From NCBI GenBank assembly GCA_029593915.1, contig CP046147.1:992001-1056000 (forward strand): DNA of 64,000 nt, given 5' to 3'. Within the stretch, counting starts at the first letter, position 1. Each line of letters opens with the position of its first letter. The notes beneath the pieces are model-generated. The model made no database searches, had not been told where the DNA came from, and worked only from the letters and a program-made list of their open reading frames with translations. Shown here in pieces: positions 8,293 through 16,668 of the stretch. The position numbers and the translations under genes are program-made. Origin of the DNA: Candidatus Lucifugimonas marina (GTDB taxonomy: Bacteria > Chloroflexota > Dehalococcoidia > Lucifugimonadales > Lucifugimonadaceae).

Positions 8293-9021
8293 ATGACCAG
8301 CAGAGCAAACTACAACAGTGCGCAAAGCTTCGATAACGATGACGGTATTGAAGAAGAGGTTGAACAGTCGAGTGCCAAGCAGGTACTTGCACTGGTTGAC
8401 CTTGCAGCATGGCATCTTCGACGAGTAAGAGTTTTTGTCCCCGTATTTGGGGTCATATTTCTTGCTATCGGATTTATGTGGCTTCAGAGCGTACGAGAAG
8501 AATCGAGCTTGAAGCTTCAGTCTGACCAATTGAACATTTTGCTCGATCAGCCAGCACCACAACCTGAGCTGTTGCTTCAGCAGGCCGATGGTTGGGGCAC
8601 GGCATACGAAGTCGTGCTTGGATCTCGAGTTGCTAGGCCTCAGGATTCTGACTTGATCGAGCGCGTTATAACAGCGGCGTCAGATTCAGGACTGATCATC
8701 GTTGAGACTGGTACCACGCTTGATGGTGAGGCGATTCTCGAAAACGAGAGTTACACCGCCACGCCGGTACTGATCAACGCGATCGGCACGCTTGAAGGAA
8801 TTGAGTCTTACCTGGCAATGCTCGAAACGAGCGAGTTCGCTGCGTTTGGTATCGAAGCTTCATCTATCGAAGAGGGTCTGGTCGGCTACCAGCTAACTTT
8901 GCGGGGGCTTTACTACTCGCTCCCAGAGAATTTTGGTGAGACGGAACAGGAAGGGGATGCGGTTATTGCTGTCACTCCCGTTGTTCCTGTCGACGCTGTA
9001 GGAAACGGAGCTGCGAAATGA
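8293..9021 (+). CDS. PilO-like pilus assembly protein
   Basis: This 242-residue protein has a 55-residue cytoplasmic N-terminus, one transmembrane helix (VFVPVFGVIFLAIGFMWLQS, about residues 47-66), then a short coiled segment and a ferredoxin-like extracytoplasmic domain (LIERVITAASDSGLIIVETG ... IGTLEGIESYLAMLETSEFA). This is the bitopic arrangement of PilO/PilN proteins of the pilus alignment subcomplex. Family assignment is by topology, pattern and position between pilins and the PilM-PilN fusion, not by strong motif. It overlaps the next gene by 4 bases (ATGA). Confidence 0.65.
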   Translation: MTSRANYNSAQSFDNDDGIEEEVEQSSAKQVLALVDLAAWHLRRVRVFVPVFGVIFLAIGFMWLQSVREESSLKLQSDQLNILLDQPAPQPELLLQQADGWGTAYEVVLGSRVARPQDSDLIERVITAASDSGLIIVETGTTLDGEAILENESYTATPVLINAIGTLEGIESYLAMLETSEFAAFGIEASSIEEGLVGYQLTLRGLYYSLPENFGETEQEGDAVIAVTPVVPVDAVGNGAAK

Positions 9022-11012
9022 TTTCTCCTAAATGGCAACGACGCTCTCCTAAAAATATCGAAATCGAGTCAGGACCAAGCGTACTTTCCAGGCTTGGCGG
9101 ACGCCTTAGCGCCGTGGCTTCGGGGCTGATGTATCAATCGATTGAACCATCGCTTGAAGCTCTTCCTGAAGAACGGCACGACAATGGCCCGTTTGGACGT
9201 CTGGGGCCTAACTCTGCTCAGACAGTACGTCGTGGAGCGAGTGCTGTTGGTCGAACTATTTCAGCTCCGTTTGGTGCGTTGCTCACGGTGACAGTTGCGG
9301 ACGGATTTGTTCGTGTGCTTACTGCACGTGGTAACCGAGTTCGAGCGTGGGCAGAATCTGATCTGCCACCGGGTGTAGTTCAGCATGGTCTAATCGTTGA
9401 CGAGCAGACCTTTATCGAAGTCCTTAGCGGTGTGATCAAAGAGATCGCTCGAAACGGCAAACTGAATAGTCAAAAAGTCGCCGTGGCTATCACTGGACGA
9501 AACATGGTCCAGCGACGTCTGACGGTTTACGTCGAGGATGGGCAAGAACTGGTCGACGCTATCGTCGACGCGAGTTCAGACTCAATGTCGATTCGCACTG
9601 AAGAGATGCAGATCGAGTGGGACGCTGAGGAACTTGATCTTATCGAGGAAGATGAGTTCGACGAACTTGAAGATGAGGATGAAGACGAAGAGCTGGACTC
9701 CGAAGAGCCTGTGGTTACTGCAGATACCGTTGTTTCAGAACAGCCTGTTGCCCAGGTCCCTGAAGAGTTAGGGCTCGAAAATCTGAGCGTGAGCATGGAG
9801 CAGGAGCCGGACGGTGATCCGTACGATGTTTATGCTCTGGCTCTTCACAAACACGTAATTCGTCGAAATCTTCGAACAGTTTCAGAGTTGAGCACCGGGT
9901 TTGCCGGTGTGCAGCCCAAGATTCTTGCGTTGGCGGCTGCGGTGAACAGCCGTGCCGCTGTGATTCTCGATATTGAAGAGAACACGTTGCTCACAGCCGT
10001 GGTTAGCAACGGACTTCCTGAGGTGATTCGTGAAGTCGGTATCGACAAGCGTATGTCAGAGCAGGAATGGGAGACTCTTGTTTCGAAACAGATTTCGCAG
10101 GCTGTTTCGTTCTACGATTCAATATTCCCTGAAGAGCCGCTGGGCGCTGACGTCGAGGTGTTCCTGACGGGTGATGCTGATCAAGCAAAGCTGGCGGTCG
10201 ATAAGGTACTCGAGAACCTGCCATACGCATTGTCGTCGATGCCTCGTACATTGCGGGCCCCAGATGATTTTCCGTTCGAGAAGTATGCGGCTAACGTCGG
10301 CATGGTTCTCGTATCAGGAAAGCGATTCTGGCAACGAGCTCCAGTGCACCTTCTGTCAACTCCTAAGTTCGATTTCCGGCCAAAGCAGTACCGTCCACGA
10401 CCATTGCCCGTTGGTGCTGTGCTGAAATTTGCTGCGGTGCTAATTCTTGGCTTCGGTGTTTTAAGTTCGTATCAGGCGTACACCAGTCAGGTTAGTTCGG
10501 TAGATTCGGCAAAAAGAACCCTCGATATTCTTCAGCTGCAGTCAGACCTGCGAGCGGTTGAGCTAGTCGAAACACGAGACGCTCGTCTGCAGCTAGAGGC
10601 GGCAAAGGCTAAAACTGAACGCTTGATTGCTGCTAACGAGGTGTTGGAAGATCAGGACAACGGGTTCGGCGATACAGTTTCGATTATCAGCAAAGCTGCG
10701 CCTTCAGATGTGAAGGTGACACTGGTTGATGATGATGGTCGTATCGTGGCGGTTTCGGCTGCTTCAGGTGATTACCCGGAGATGCTGGCGTTCATCCGGT
10801 TACTTGAAGATGTTCCGCAATTCCAACACGTACAGGTGTTGAGCATGGGGCGGGACGCTGCAGTAAGTTCCGGGGATGGTAGTGAACCTGCTGCACAGGG
10901 CGGTTCGGTGGTGCTGGAATCTGAGGTCGAAGCGTCGTTGGTTATCACCCGGATAAAAATTGACGACAACCAGATCCTCGTTGGTGAAGAGCTGGTTGCC
11001 GTCAATGATTAG
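9018..11012 (+). CDS. PilM-PilN fusion protein of the pilus alignment complex
   Basis: This 664-residue protein joins two functions that are normally separate. Residues about 85-440 resemble the actin-like PilM ATPase fold (LLTVTVADGFVRVLTARGNR ... KVAVAITGRNMVQRRL ... AAVILDIEENTLLTAVVSNG). A transmembrane helix at about 463-482 (AVLKFAAVLILGFGVLSSYQ) follows, then a coiled coil (residues about 490-540) and a PilN-like periplasmic domain (DTVSIISKAAPSDVKVTLVD ... EMLAFIRLLEDVPQFQHVQV). A very acidic insert at about 205-240 interrupts the PilM part. In classical operons PilM binds the N-terminal tail of PilN, and here the pair is covalently linked. No secretin gene follows. Confidence 0.75.
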   Translation: MISPKWQRRSPKNIEIESGPSVLSRLGGRLSAVASGLMYQSIEPSLEALPEERHDNGPFGRLGPNSAQTVRRGASAVGRTISAPFGALLTVTVADGFVRVLTARGNRVRAWAESDLPPGVVQHGLIVDEQTFIEVLSGVIKEIARNGKLNSQKVAVAITGRNMVQRRLTVYVEDGQELVDAIVDASSDSMSIRTEEMQIEWDAEELDLIEEDEFDELEDEDEDEELDSEEPVVTADTVVSEQPVAQVPEELGLENLSVSMEQEPDGDPYDVYALALHKHVIRRNLRTVSELSTGFAGVQPKILALAAAVNSRAAVILDIEENTLLTAVVSNGLPEVIREVGIDKRMSEQEWETLVSKQISQAVSFYDSIFPEEPLGADVEVFLTGDADQAKLAVDKVLENLPYALSSMPRTLRAPDDFPFEKYAANVGMVLVSGKRFWQRAPVHLLSTPKFDFRPKQYRPRPLPVGAVLKFAAVLILGFGVLSSYQAYTSQVSSVDSAKRTLDILQLQSDLRAVELVETRDARLQLEAAKAKTERLIAANEVLEDQDNGFGDTVSIISKAAPSDVKVTLVDDDGRIVAVSAASGDYPEMLAFIRLLEDVPQFQHVQVLSMGRDAAVSSGDGSEPAAQGGSVVLESEVEASLVITRIKIDDNQILVGEELVAVND

Positions 11013-11027
11013 GTTCCAGGTGTTGAG

Positions 11028-12254
11028 TTAGGATTCGTCGGTTTGCGAGTCCTTGAGTGATGCCAGTTCTGGGGCAGGGCGGATGCCTTCTGTTCCCATT
11101 TCTGAGTGAACTATGCTCATTGCCTGGTGGTGAGGAATTCCGTCGTCACGGAGCTGCTGGTATCGGGTTTCGTCGATTTCTGAGCGGTCGAGGAATCCTC
11201 GGATGTCGTAACGCTCGGTGTCTTCGAGAGGTAGTTTGCCTTCGTTGATCATCAACTCGAGCGGGTACTCTTTTTCATCCATCGGGAGGCGGATGACCTT
11301 GTTGTGGCGCGCCGATTCGTACATCGCCATCATCACTTCAACGGTGTCGCGTGCGATTCGACCCGAGCCTCGGCTCTCTTTGCCAGTCTCGATCCACTCG
11401 ATCAGCTCTCTTGTTTGAGCGGCATTAGTGTTTCCGCCGATAGCTTGATCGCCTTCCTGGAGTCCAAGATCTACGCTCTTCCATCCGCCAGTCTCGGCGT
11501 TGAATAGCTTCAGTACCGTTTCAGTGACGTGAAGCATTCCTTCAGTACCGCGGATGAAGAATTTTCCGGCGTCACAGTTTCGATCCCAAAGATCGGACTG
11601 GATGAAGAACTGCAGGCTGCCCCCAAAGTGAATCAGCCCCATACAAGAATCTTCGATAGCGGTGTCGCGCTCGAACTTGTTTGTGCGTCGTTCAACTGCA
11701 CCCATCACCCATTCGGCAACAGGGTCGCCAAGGATGTAGCGTGCGCCGTCGATGGAGTGGGTTCCCCAGTTGGCTAGTCCTTCTTTTACTCGAAGATCGG
11801 CGCGTAGTGGAATTCCAATTGCTCCGTCTTCTACAAGTTCGCGAGCCTTCTCCCAGCCGGGGGTGAATCGACGCTGGTGAGAGATAGCCAGTTTTACACC
11901 GTTGGCTTCACACACGTCGACCATTGCGTCTGCTCGGCCCATGCCGATCGCCATGGGCTTTTCACAAATGATTCCTTTTACGGAAGGTCCTTTAGCGACT
12001 TCAGCGGTCACGGTGTCGTGAAGTAGATGCCAGACGCAGACGCTGACGATATCTGGTTCTGCCTTATCGAGCATTTCTTGAACGGTGGCGTAGCCCTGTG
12101 GGATGCCGTATTCGTTCATGTACATGTTGCGGGCCGCTTCAAGCGGATCGGCGACCGCGACGACATCGACATTGTCGAGTCGCTCGTATCCCTGCATATG
12201 AGCTTGGCCGATGGAACCACAACCAACGATTGCGGCTTTGTACTGTTTCGTCAT
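11028..12254 (-). CDS. Gfo/Idh/MocA-family NAD(P)-dependent oxidoreductase
   Basis: This 408-residue protein has an N-terminal Rossmann domain with GCGSIG (11-16), acidic D36 in the second strand (VADP) and the family EKP motif (98-100). The C-terminal alpha/beta dimerisation and substrate domain includes NWGTHSIDGARYILGDPVAE. Such enzymes oxidise or reduce sugars, inositols and related polyols. A C-terminal extension of about 50 residues beyond the usual length is present. The substrate cannot be deduced. It is convergent with the pilus operon; the next minus-strand gene upstream is the nickel/cobalt permease. Confidence 0.88.
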   Translation of the reverse strand: MTKQYKAAIVGCGSIGQAHMQGYERLDNVDVVAVADPLEAARNMYMNEYGIPQGYATVQEMLDKAEPDIVSVCVWHLLHDTVTAEVAKGPSVKGIICEKPMAIGMGRADAMVDVCEANGVKLAISHQRRFTPGWEKARELVEDGAIGIPLRADLRVKEGLANWGTHSIDGARYILGDPVAEWVMGAVERRTNKFERDTAIEDSCMGLIHFGGSLQFFIQSDLWDRNCDAGKFFIRGTEGMLHVTETVLKLFNAETGGWKSVDLGLQEGDQAIGGNTNAAQTRELIEWIETGKESRGSGRIARDTVEVMMAMYESARHNKVIRLPMDEKEYPLELMINEGKLPLEDTERYDIRGFLDRSEIDETRYQQLRDDGIPHHQAMSIVHSEMGTEGIRPAPELASLKDSQTDES

Positions 12255-12352
12255 TAAGTTAGATCCTGCTGCCGAACTGAAAAATAATATTCGTGCGGGA
12301 GTTTACGCCTGTCCCGTTCACAGCGCAGCAGTTAATCGAGTGTGTAGCGCTG

Positions 12353-13108
12353 TTAGGCGAAAAAGCCGGGGAGGCTATCGGCGGTACCTAGCAGGAACAT
12401 CGAGCCGAGTACGAGACTGAATACGGCGATTACGATGCCCAGAACTGTGTGGAACTTGTAGTGTCGGTCGGTTCCGAGGAATCCAGCGGTTGAGGCTATC
12501 GCAATGAGGGTGTTCGAGACGACCAGCCCCACTACAAACGCGATCAGTAGGAAGCTTCCAGTCAAAGCTGAAGTTGCGCCAGCTGCGGCAGCGAGTAGCA
12601 GTGCCTGGCTTCCTGTTTCGGCTCCGATGCCGTGAATAACCCCGATAGATACTGATGTTCCAGAACCGTATTCACGACGCTTGGTGTTAGCAGGGTCAGT
12701 TTCTGCTTGATCGGATTTTGACTTGCCGGATATGCGATTTATCAGAGATTTTGCTAGATCAAATGCCAGCATCCACCGGCTCTTCAGTACCAAGCGACCC
12801 TTGTTGCGAGACATCGACCATATGAGCCAGATCCCCAAAAGTAACAGGGTGATTCCGACAGCCGATTCCATGTAGCCGTCGACCCAGTCGGGCAGGAGAG
12901 TGCCGAACCATATGGCGAGAAGCCCGAGAATCACAACGACGGCTGCGTGGCCGAGTGCGTAGAGAGTTCCCATACCCAGACTACGCCGGTGGTTCTTCTG
13001 GGAACTGGTGACGTCTGAGATTGCGGCGATGTGGTCCCAGTCGATCCCGTGACGAAGACCTAGTCCTAGTCCGGTTCCAAGTAAGGCAACTCCTATTTCA
13101 GCCGACAA
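12353..13108 (-). CDS. NiCoT/HoxN-like nickel-cobalt permease family protein
   Basis: This 251-residue polytopic membrane protein has the metal-transporter signature in the first helix region: RHGIDWDHIAAI (residues 19-30), matching the H-x2-D-x-D-H pattern of NiCoT transporters, with Trp in place of the usual Ala. About six hydrophobic segments are visible, with a Lys/Asp-rich cytoplasmic loop at about 112-147. It is shorter than classical NiCoT proteins (over 300 residues), so it may be a related subfamily. No nickel- or cobalt-dependent enzyme is adjacent, and no B12 riboswitch was recognised upstream. Confidence 0.72.
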   Translation of the reverse strand: MSAEIGVALLGTGLGLGLRHGIDWDHIAAISDVTSSQKNHRRSLGMGTLYALGHAAVVVILGLLAIWFGTLLPDWVDGYMESAVGITLLLLGIWLIWSMSRNKGRLVLKSRWMLAFDLAKSLINRISGKSKSDQAETDPANTKRREYGSGTSVSIGVIHGIGAETGSQALLLAAAAGATSALTGSFLLIAFVVGLVVSNTLIAIASTAGFLGTDRHYKFHTVLGIVIAVFSLVLGSMFLLGTADSLPGFFA

Positions 13109-13330
13109 ATACGTTTCTCCAGCGCAAAAGCCTTTAGTGACTTTAAGACTCGATGAGTAGATCGGAAATCGGACGATTTACGATTGAAGACGTGACTTTA
13201 TGTGCAACCAATAGCAAATGCAAACTTTTGCAAGTAGCTTTTTCTCATCCGAAAATGGGATGCAGGCCACAAGAAATGTTGGCATGTTGTGGAGGTTCAG
13301 ACACATCAATAACCAGTAAGAATTCATATA

Positions 13331-13348
13331 TTGTGAAAAATGTCACAA
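13331..13348. promoter_or_regulatory. CRP/FNR-family operator-like palindrome
   Basis: The site reads TTGTGA-AAAATG-TCACAA, a perfect inverted repeat with the TGTGA-N6-TCACA spacing of CRP-type sites. It lies about 25 bases before a TATATT -10-like hexamer (13363-13368), which heads the structured non-coding stretch. That is close to where class II activator sites sit. Confidence 0.6.
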
Positions 13349-13374
13349 ATGTTTCACTTGAATATATTTCTCGG

Positions 13375-13692
13375 AGCTAATAGGGTGCGTAGTATCGAAC
13401 TAGCGAAAGATGACCGCTGGTTCGGAAAGGCTGGTGAAAGATGAAGTATTGGACAGGTTGGGCAGTACACATTGGCTGTACGGAGCCGTCACGACAAGTG
13501 TGTGGGGTCGTAGACGGTGGCAGGGATCACCGAGCCGGTAAAGTAACATTCCAGGCCGAAAAATCGCTGTAAGAAGCGGCGGCTACGCAAAGCGATAAAC
13601 ACAAAAATACTGGCTTGTCTGACCCGTTAGAGATGCAAGTGATGTGAATAGGGAGTGGCAATCATTAGGTTGGTTGCCACTCTTTTTTTGTC
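13375..13692 (+). ncRNA. candidate structured non-coding RNA with intrinsic terminator
   Basis: About 310 bases carry no plausible coding frame but several paired segments. CGAACTAGCG pairs with CGCTGGTTCG (about 13396-13424). Stems form around the segment with GCCGTCACGAC and GTCGTAGACGG (about 13487-13523). ATCGCT pairs with AGCGAT around 13563-13595. The stretch ends in a strong terminator, GAGTGGCAA ... TTGCCACTC then seven T. A CRP-like operator sits just upstream. I checked by eye for RNase P, tmRNA, SRP, cobalamin and c-di-GMP signatures and found none. Product and function are unknown. Confidence 0.5.
13652..13692 (+). terminator. intrinsic terminator of the candidate ncRNA
   Basis: The hairpin stem AGTGGCAA ... 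TTGCCACT is followed by TTTTTTTG. It ends the non-coding transcript before the histidine kinase gene. Confidence 0.8.
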
Positions 13693-13929
13693 TTTTTTTG
13701 TTCAGCGGTTGGGTCACCTTGAATCTGTTCGCTGAATATTGGTTTCGACGATTCTGTTTTTTGGGCGAATGATCGCTGCACGGCAGTTGATTCGGCAGCA
13801 CTCGGGACAGTTAGCGCTCGGAAATCAGCTGTTTTACTGGCTGACCCTGATTCGATATTAATCGCGCATCGACTACACGGTAACAGGTGAATATACTTGT
13901 AAAGCCTGTCATCCACACCAAATAATAAC

Positions 13930-13962
13930 CAAATCTTGACCAAATCTTGACCAAATCTTGAC
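13930..13962. repeat. three perfect tandem copies of an 11-bp sequence
   Basis: CAAATCTTGAC occurs three times head to tail (13930-13940, 13941-13951, 13952-13962), about 100 bases before the histidine kinase start. An 11-bp period places each copy on the same face of the helix, the layout used by OmpR/PhoB-type regulators. The regulator is not identified. Confidence 0.75.
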
Positions 13963-14064
13963 TAAGCAGTGTGGCGGCTAAATAGGCGAAACTGGGCTCG
14001 ACGGCGCAGTGGGATCGATCGGTTCTATGCAGATGGACGCTGATGGGGTTAGGAAGTTTTGTCG

Positions 14065-14823
14065 ATGGAAAGAATGCTGCAACACGGTTTGGGAGAGGAT
14101 GCTGGAACGATGATTCGTGACCAGGAACAGCTCTCTTATCTAATTCACGACATGCGGTCGGTTACGACGTCTGTTGCCTTGATGGTCGACTTGCTCGAGC
14201 TTGCGGCGAAGGCTGAAGACGATTCGATCCAGCGTGCCAGAGCCGTTTCGGCACAAAAGAGCTGCGAGCAGCTTGCGCTTCTATGCGCAGAGGCGGCGAT
14301 GTTGCTGACCGGTTCTACCGACGAAGATTTGGTCCCAAGAAAATTTAATTTGTTGGAGTTGTTGGTCGAGGCCGCTGCGGTATATTCACCAATCTACGAT
14401 CTGGCCGGTAAGAATCTGCAGATGAACGCAACCGGTCGCCCCCCGCAGTTCTACGGCAATCGAACACAAATGTTCAGGGCTGTTTCGAATCTGTTGGACA
14501 ATGGGTTGAAGCACACTTCGAGCGGCGCAACCGTGGTGATCGAATGTGCTGATGATTCGGACGAATTTGCCATCGTAATTTCAGATGACGGTCCGGGGAT
14601 GGCTGAGACCAACGAGTTGAAGCCTGAAGAGAAGCGCACTATCGAATCGTTGCCAGTCGTTGTGAAGCATGTTGCCAATTCGTCTGCGGTTTTCACGCCG
14701 GGGACCGGTCTGCGGTTCGTGACAGAGACTATTGCTGCGCATGGTGGCGTTTCGACTGTCGAGCGAAGCGCTAAAGGCGGTGCTCGATTCAGCCTCACAT
14801 TCCGGAAGCAACCTCTAGACTAA
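14065..14823 (+). CDS. soluble sensor-less histidine kinase
   Basis: From the ATG at 14065 (AGGAAG 8 bases upstream) the protein has 252 residues and no membrane segment. A short dimerisation helix carries the probable phospho-acceptor in LIHDMRSVTTSVALMVDLLE. The HATPase domain follows, with N-box NLLDNGLKHT, G1 DDGPGM and G2 GTGLRF. The region between G1 and G2 lacks a clear F-box. There is no sensory domain, so it must receive its signal through a partner. Its promoter region contains the 11-bp tandem repeats and the preceding ncRNA. No response regulator is next to it. Confidence 0.8.
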   Translation: MERMLQHGLGEDAGTMIRDQEQLSYLIHDMRSVTTSVALMVDLLELAAKAEDDSIQRARAVSAQKSCEQLALLCAEAAMLLTGSTDEDLVPRKFNLLELLVEAAAVYSPIYDLAGKNLQMNATGRPPQFYGNRTQMFRAVSNLLDNGLKHTSSGATVVIECADDSDEFAIVISDDGPGMAETNELKPEEKRTIESLPVVVKHVANSSAVFTPGTGLRFVTETIAAHGGVSTVERSAKGGARFSLTFRKQPLD

Positions 14824-14920
14824 CGTCCACAGCTGTTGCCTCGCCGATGATCGGTCAGAGTCCGGTGTAGTCTAGCTGTGCTGATCGTGAAGACTGGCAG
14901 AATCACATTGGTGGTGCAGT

Positions 14921-15355
14921 ATGGCTGAGCTGAAAACCAAGAAGAACGGCGGAGATATCAAGGCGTTCATAGCTTCGGTACAGAACTCAACACGGCGTAG
15001 CGATGCCGAAGAACTGCTAAAAATTATGCGGGCGGTGACATCGGATCAAGGCTCGATGTGGGGAGAGAGCCTCGTTGGGTTCGGTAGCTACAACTACACC
15101 TACAAAAGCGGACATTCTGGCACGTGGTTTGCGGTGGGCTTTTCGCCTAGAAAGCAGAACACCGTGATGTACATCATGCCGGGGTTCGAGGAGCAAACCT
15201 CGCTGTTGGAACGATTGGGTAAGCACAAGATCGGAAAGTCTTGCCTGTATATCAACAAACTCGCTGATGTTGACCTGGACGTACTTCGGCAGCTGATCTC
15301 GATGTCGTTCGAGAAAATGACGAGCTCTGACGAGAAAGCGGACGAAAACGCTTGA
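14921..15355 (+). CDS. DUF1801-family protein
   Basis: This 144-residue protein matches the DUF1801/YdhG-like pattern: a helical start (DIKAFIASVQNSTRRSDAEE), the conserved central stretch MWGESLVGFGSYNYTYKSG and a C-terminal part reading CLYINKLADVDLDVLRQLIS. The family is soluble and its biochemical function is not established. The downstream gene starts inside its stop codon (TTGA overlap), so the two are translationally coupled. Confidence 0.85.
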   Translation: MAELKTKKNGGDIKAFIASVQNSTRRSDAEELLKIMRAVTSDQGSMWGESLVGFGSYNYTYKSGHSGTWFAVGFSPRKQNTVMYIMPGFEEQTSLLERLGKHKIGKSCLYINKLADVDLDVLRQLISMSFEKMTSSDEKADENA

Positions 15356-15915
15356 GTACCGCTGATTCAAATTTTCCGTTGGGCCGACGAATCTCTGTTG
15401 AAGGAAAAGGCGGAAAAACGACTCTTTCAAAGGCACTAGCGAAACGGTTCGGACTCGATTTCATCGAGCAAGATGCGATTCGTCATCAGGCGAACTGGGT
15501 GGAATTGCCACTTGAAGAACACCGCGAAGTTTTAAGAGAGCGATTTTCCGCTGCTGACGAAGGCTGGGTTTCGGATGGAAACTATTCAGCGGTCAAAGAC
15601 ATGGTGATGGCTGATGTGGATACGGTGATCGTGCTCGAATTTTCCTTGAAAGTTATGATGTGGCGAACGTTCAAGCGAACATTGAAACGCTCGTTTACGC
15701 GGAAGGTTCTCTGGAATGGGAATCGAGAGGATTGGTGGACATCGTTCTTTAGTCGAGAGTCGGTGTTGTACGACATTTGGATTCGGCGCGATCAGTTCCG
15801 CTTGTATGCATTGCGAACGCGGGATGGAATGCGAGACAACGTGGAGTTGATAGTGATTCGCACTCCGAAAGAACTCAACGCTTTCTACGAGAAATACGGA
15901 TTGGTTCGCGAGTGA
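15352..15915 (+). CDS. P-loop NTPase, adenylate-kinase/FlaR-like
   Basis: This 187-residue protein has an N-terminal P-loop (RISVEGKGGKTTLSKALAKR), acidic IEQDAIRH and Trp-rich middle segments (NREDWWTSFFSRESVLYDIW). The pattern resembles the 'topology modulation protein'/FlaR group of small-molecule kinases. The Walker A spacing is off: in GxxxxGKT the first Gly is Val, or one residue is missing. Nucleotide binding may therefore differ from relatives. The TTG start overlaps the DUF1801 stop by 4 bases. Substrate unknown. Confidence 0.72.
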   Translation: MSTADSNFPLGRRISVEGKGGKTTLSKALAKRFGLDFIEQDAIRHQANWVELPLEEHREVLRERFSAADEGWVSDGNYSAVKDMVMADVDTVIVLEFSLKVMMWRTFKRTLKRSFTRKVLWNGNREDWWTSFFSRESVLYDIWIRRDQFRLYALRTRDGMRDNVELIVIRTPKELNAFYEKYGLVRE

Positions 15916-16017
15916 ACTCCGGTCAAAACTGTTCACGGGTTTAGTTACTGAACGATTGGGTTCGTTCACAATGGTGCTCGCGATATTGCAGAGCACTTAA
16001 GAAAGAACTCAAACTCG

Positions 16018-16668
16018 ATGAAACAAGCCCTGATGGTCGTTGGTGGATGGGAAGGTCATACCCCGGAGAAAAGCGCCGACGTGTTCACGCCGCTGCTCGA
16101 AGAAGCCGGTTACGAAGTTCGCCGCGAGCGTGCGCTAGATATTTATCTCGACAGTGACTACATGAATTCACTCGATCTGATCGTCCCGATTTGGACGCAG
16201 GACACTATCGAAAGACCGCAGCTCGAAGGCTTGATGAACGCTGTTCACTCCGGCGTCGGCATGGCTGGCTGGCACGGCTGCATGGGGGATTCGTTTCGGT
16301 TCGAGCCGCCGTATCAGTTCATGGTTGGTGGACAGTGGGTCGCACACCCGGGCGGAATCATCGAATACGAGGTGAATATCACCAATCACGATGATCCGAT
16401 CACCGAGGGTATGAGTGATTTCAAGATGCATTCTGAGCAGTACTACATGCATGTCGATCCATCAAACAAGGTACTGGCTACTACAACGTTTGCTGGCGAT
16501 CAGGCAGGGCAGTACTGGATCAAGGACGTTGAGATGCCGGTGTACTGGAAGCGAATGTGGGGCGAAGGTCGAATTTTCTACGGCAGCGTTGGTCACGTTT
16601 TTGGCGATTTCGATGTTCCCGAAGCGCGTGAAATTATGAGGCGAGGAATGCTGTGGGCGTCACGATGA
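16018..16668 (+). CDS. ThuA-like domain protein
   Basis: This 216-residue protein has the ThuA / glutamine-amidotransferase-like fold pattern: an opening strand with [17 protein letters not shown], the [15 protein letters not shown] turn and [13 protein letters not shown]. ThuA proteins act on disaccharide or sugar derivatives, commonly beside Gfo/Idh/MocA dehydrogenases. Here the next gene is exactly such a dehydrogenase and starts within the ThuA stop codon (ATGA). This supports a shared catabolic pathway; the substrate is unknown. Confidence 0.85.
   Translation: MKQALMVVGGWEGHTPEKSADVFTPLLEEAGYEVRRERALDIYLDSDYMNSLDLIVPIWTQDTIERPQLEGLMNAVHSGVGMAGWHGCMGDSFRFEPPYQFMVGGQWVAHPGGIIEYEVNITNHDDPITEGMSDFKMHSEQYYMHVDPSNKVLATTTFAGDQAGQYWIKDVEMPVYWKRMWGEGRIFYGSVGHVFGDFDVPEAREIMRRGMLWASR

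Noticed and set aside
9527..9796. Serine-rich open frame antisense to the PilM-PilN fusion
   Set aside because: The Ser run is the antisense reading of the Glu/Asp-rich insert in the real gene.
13375..13692. RNase P, tmRNA, SRP RNA, cobalamin or c-di-GMP riboswitch
   Set aside because: The conserved core sequences of these classes were looked for by eye on both strands and not found.
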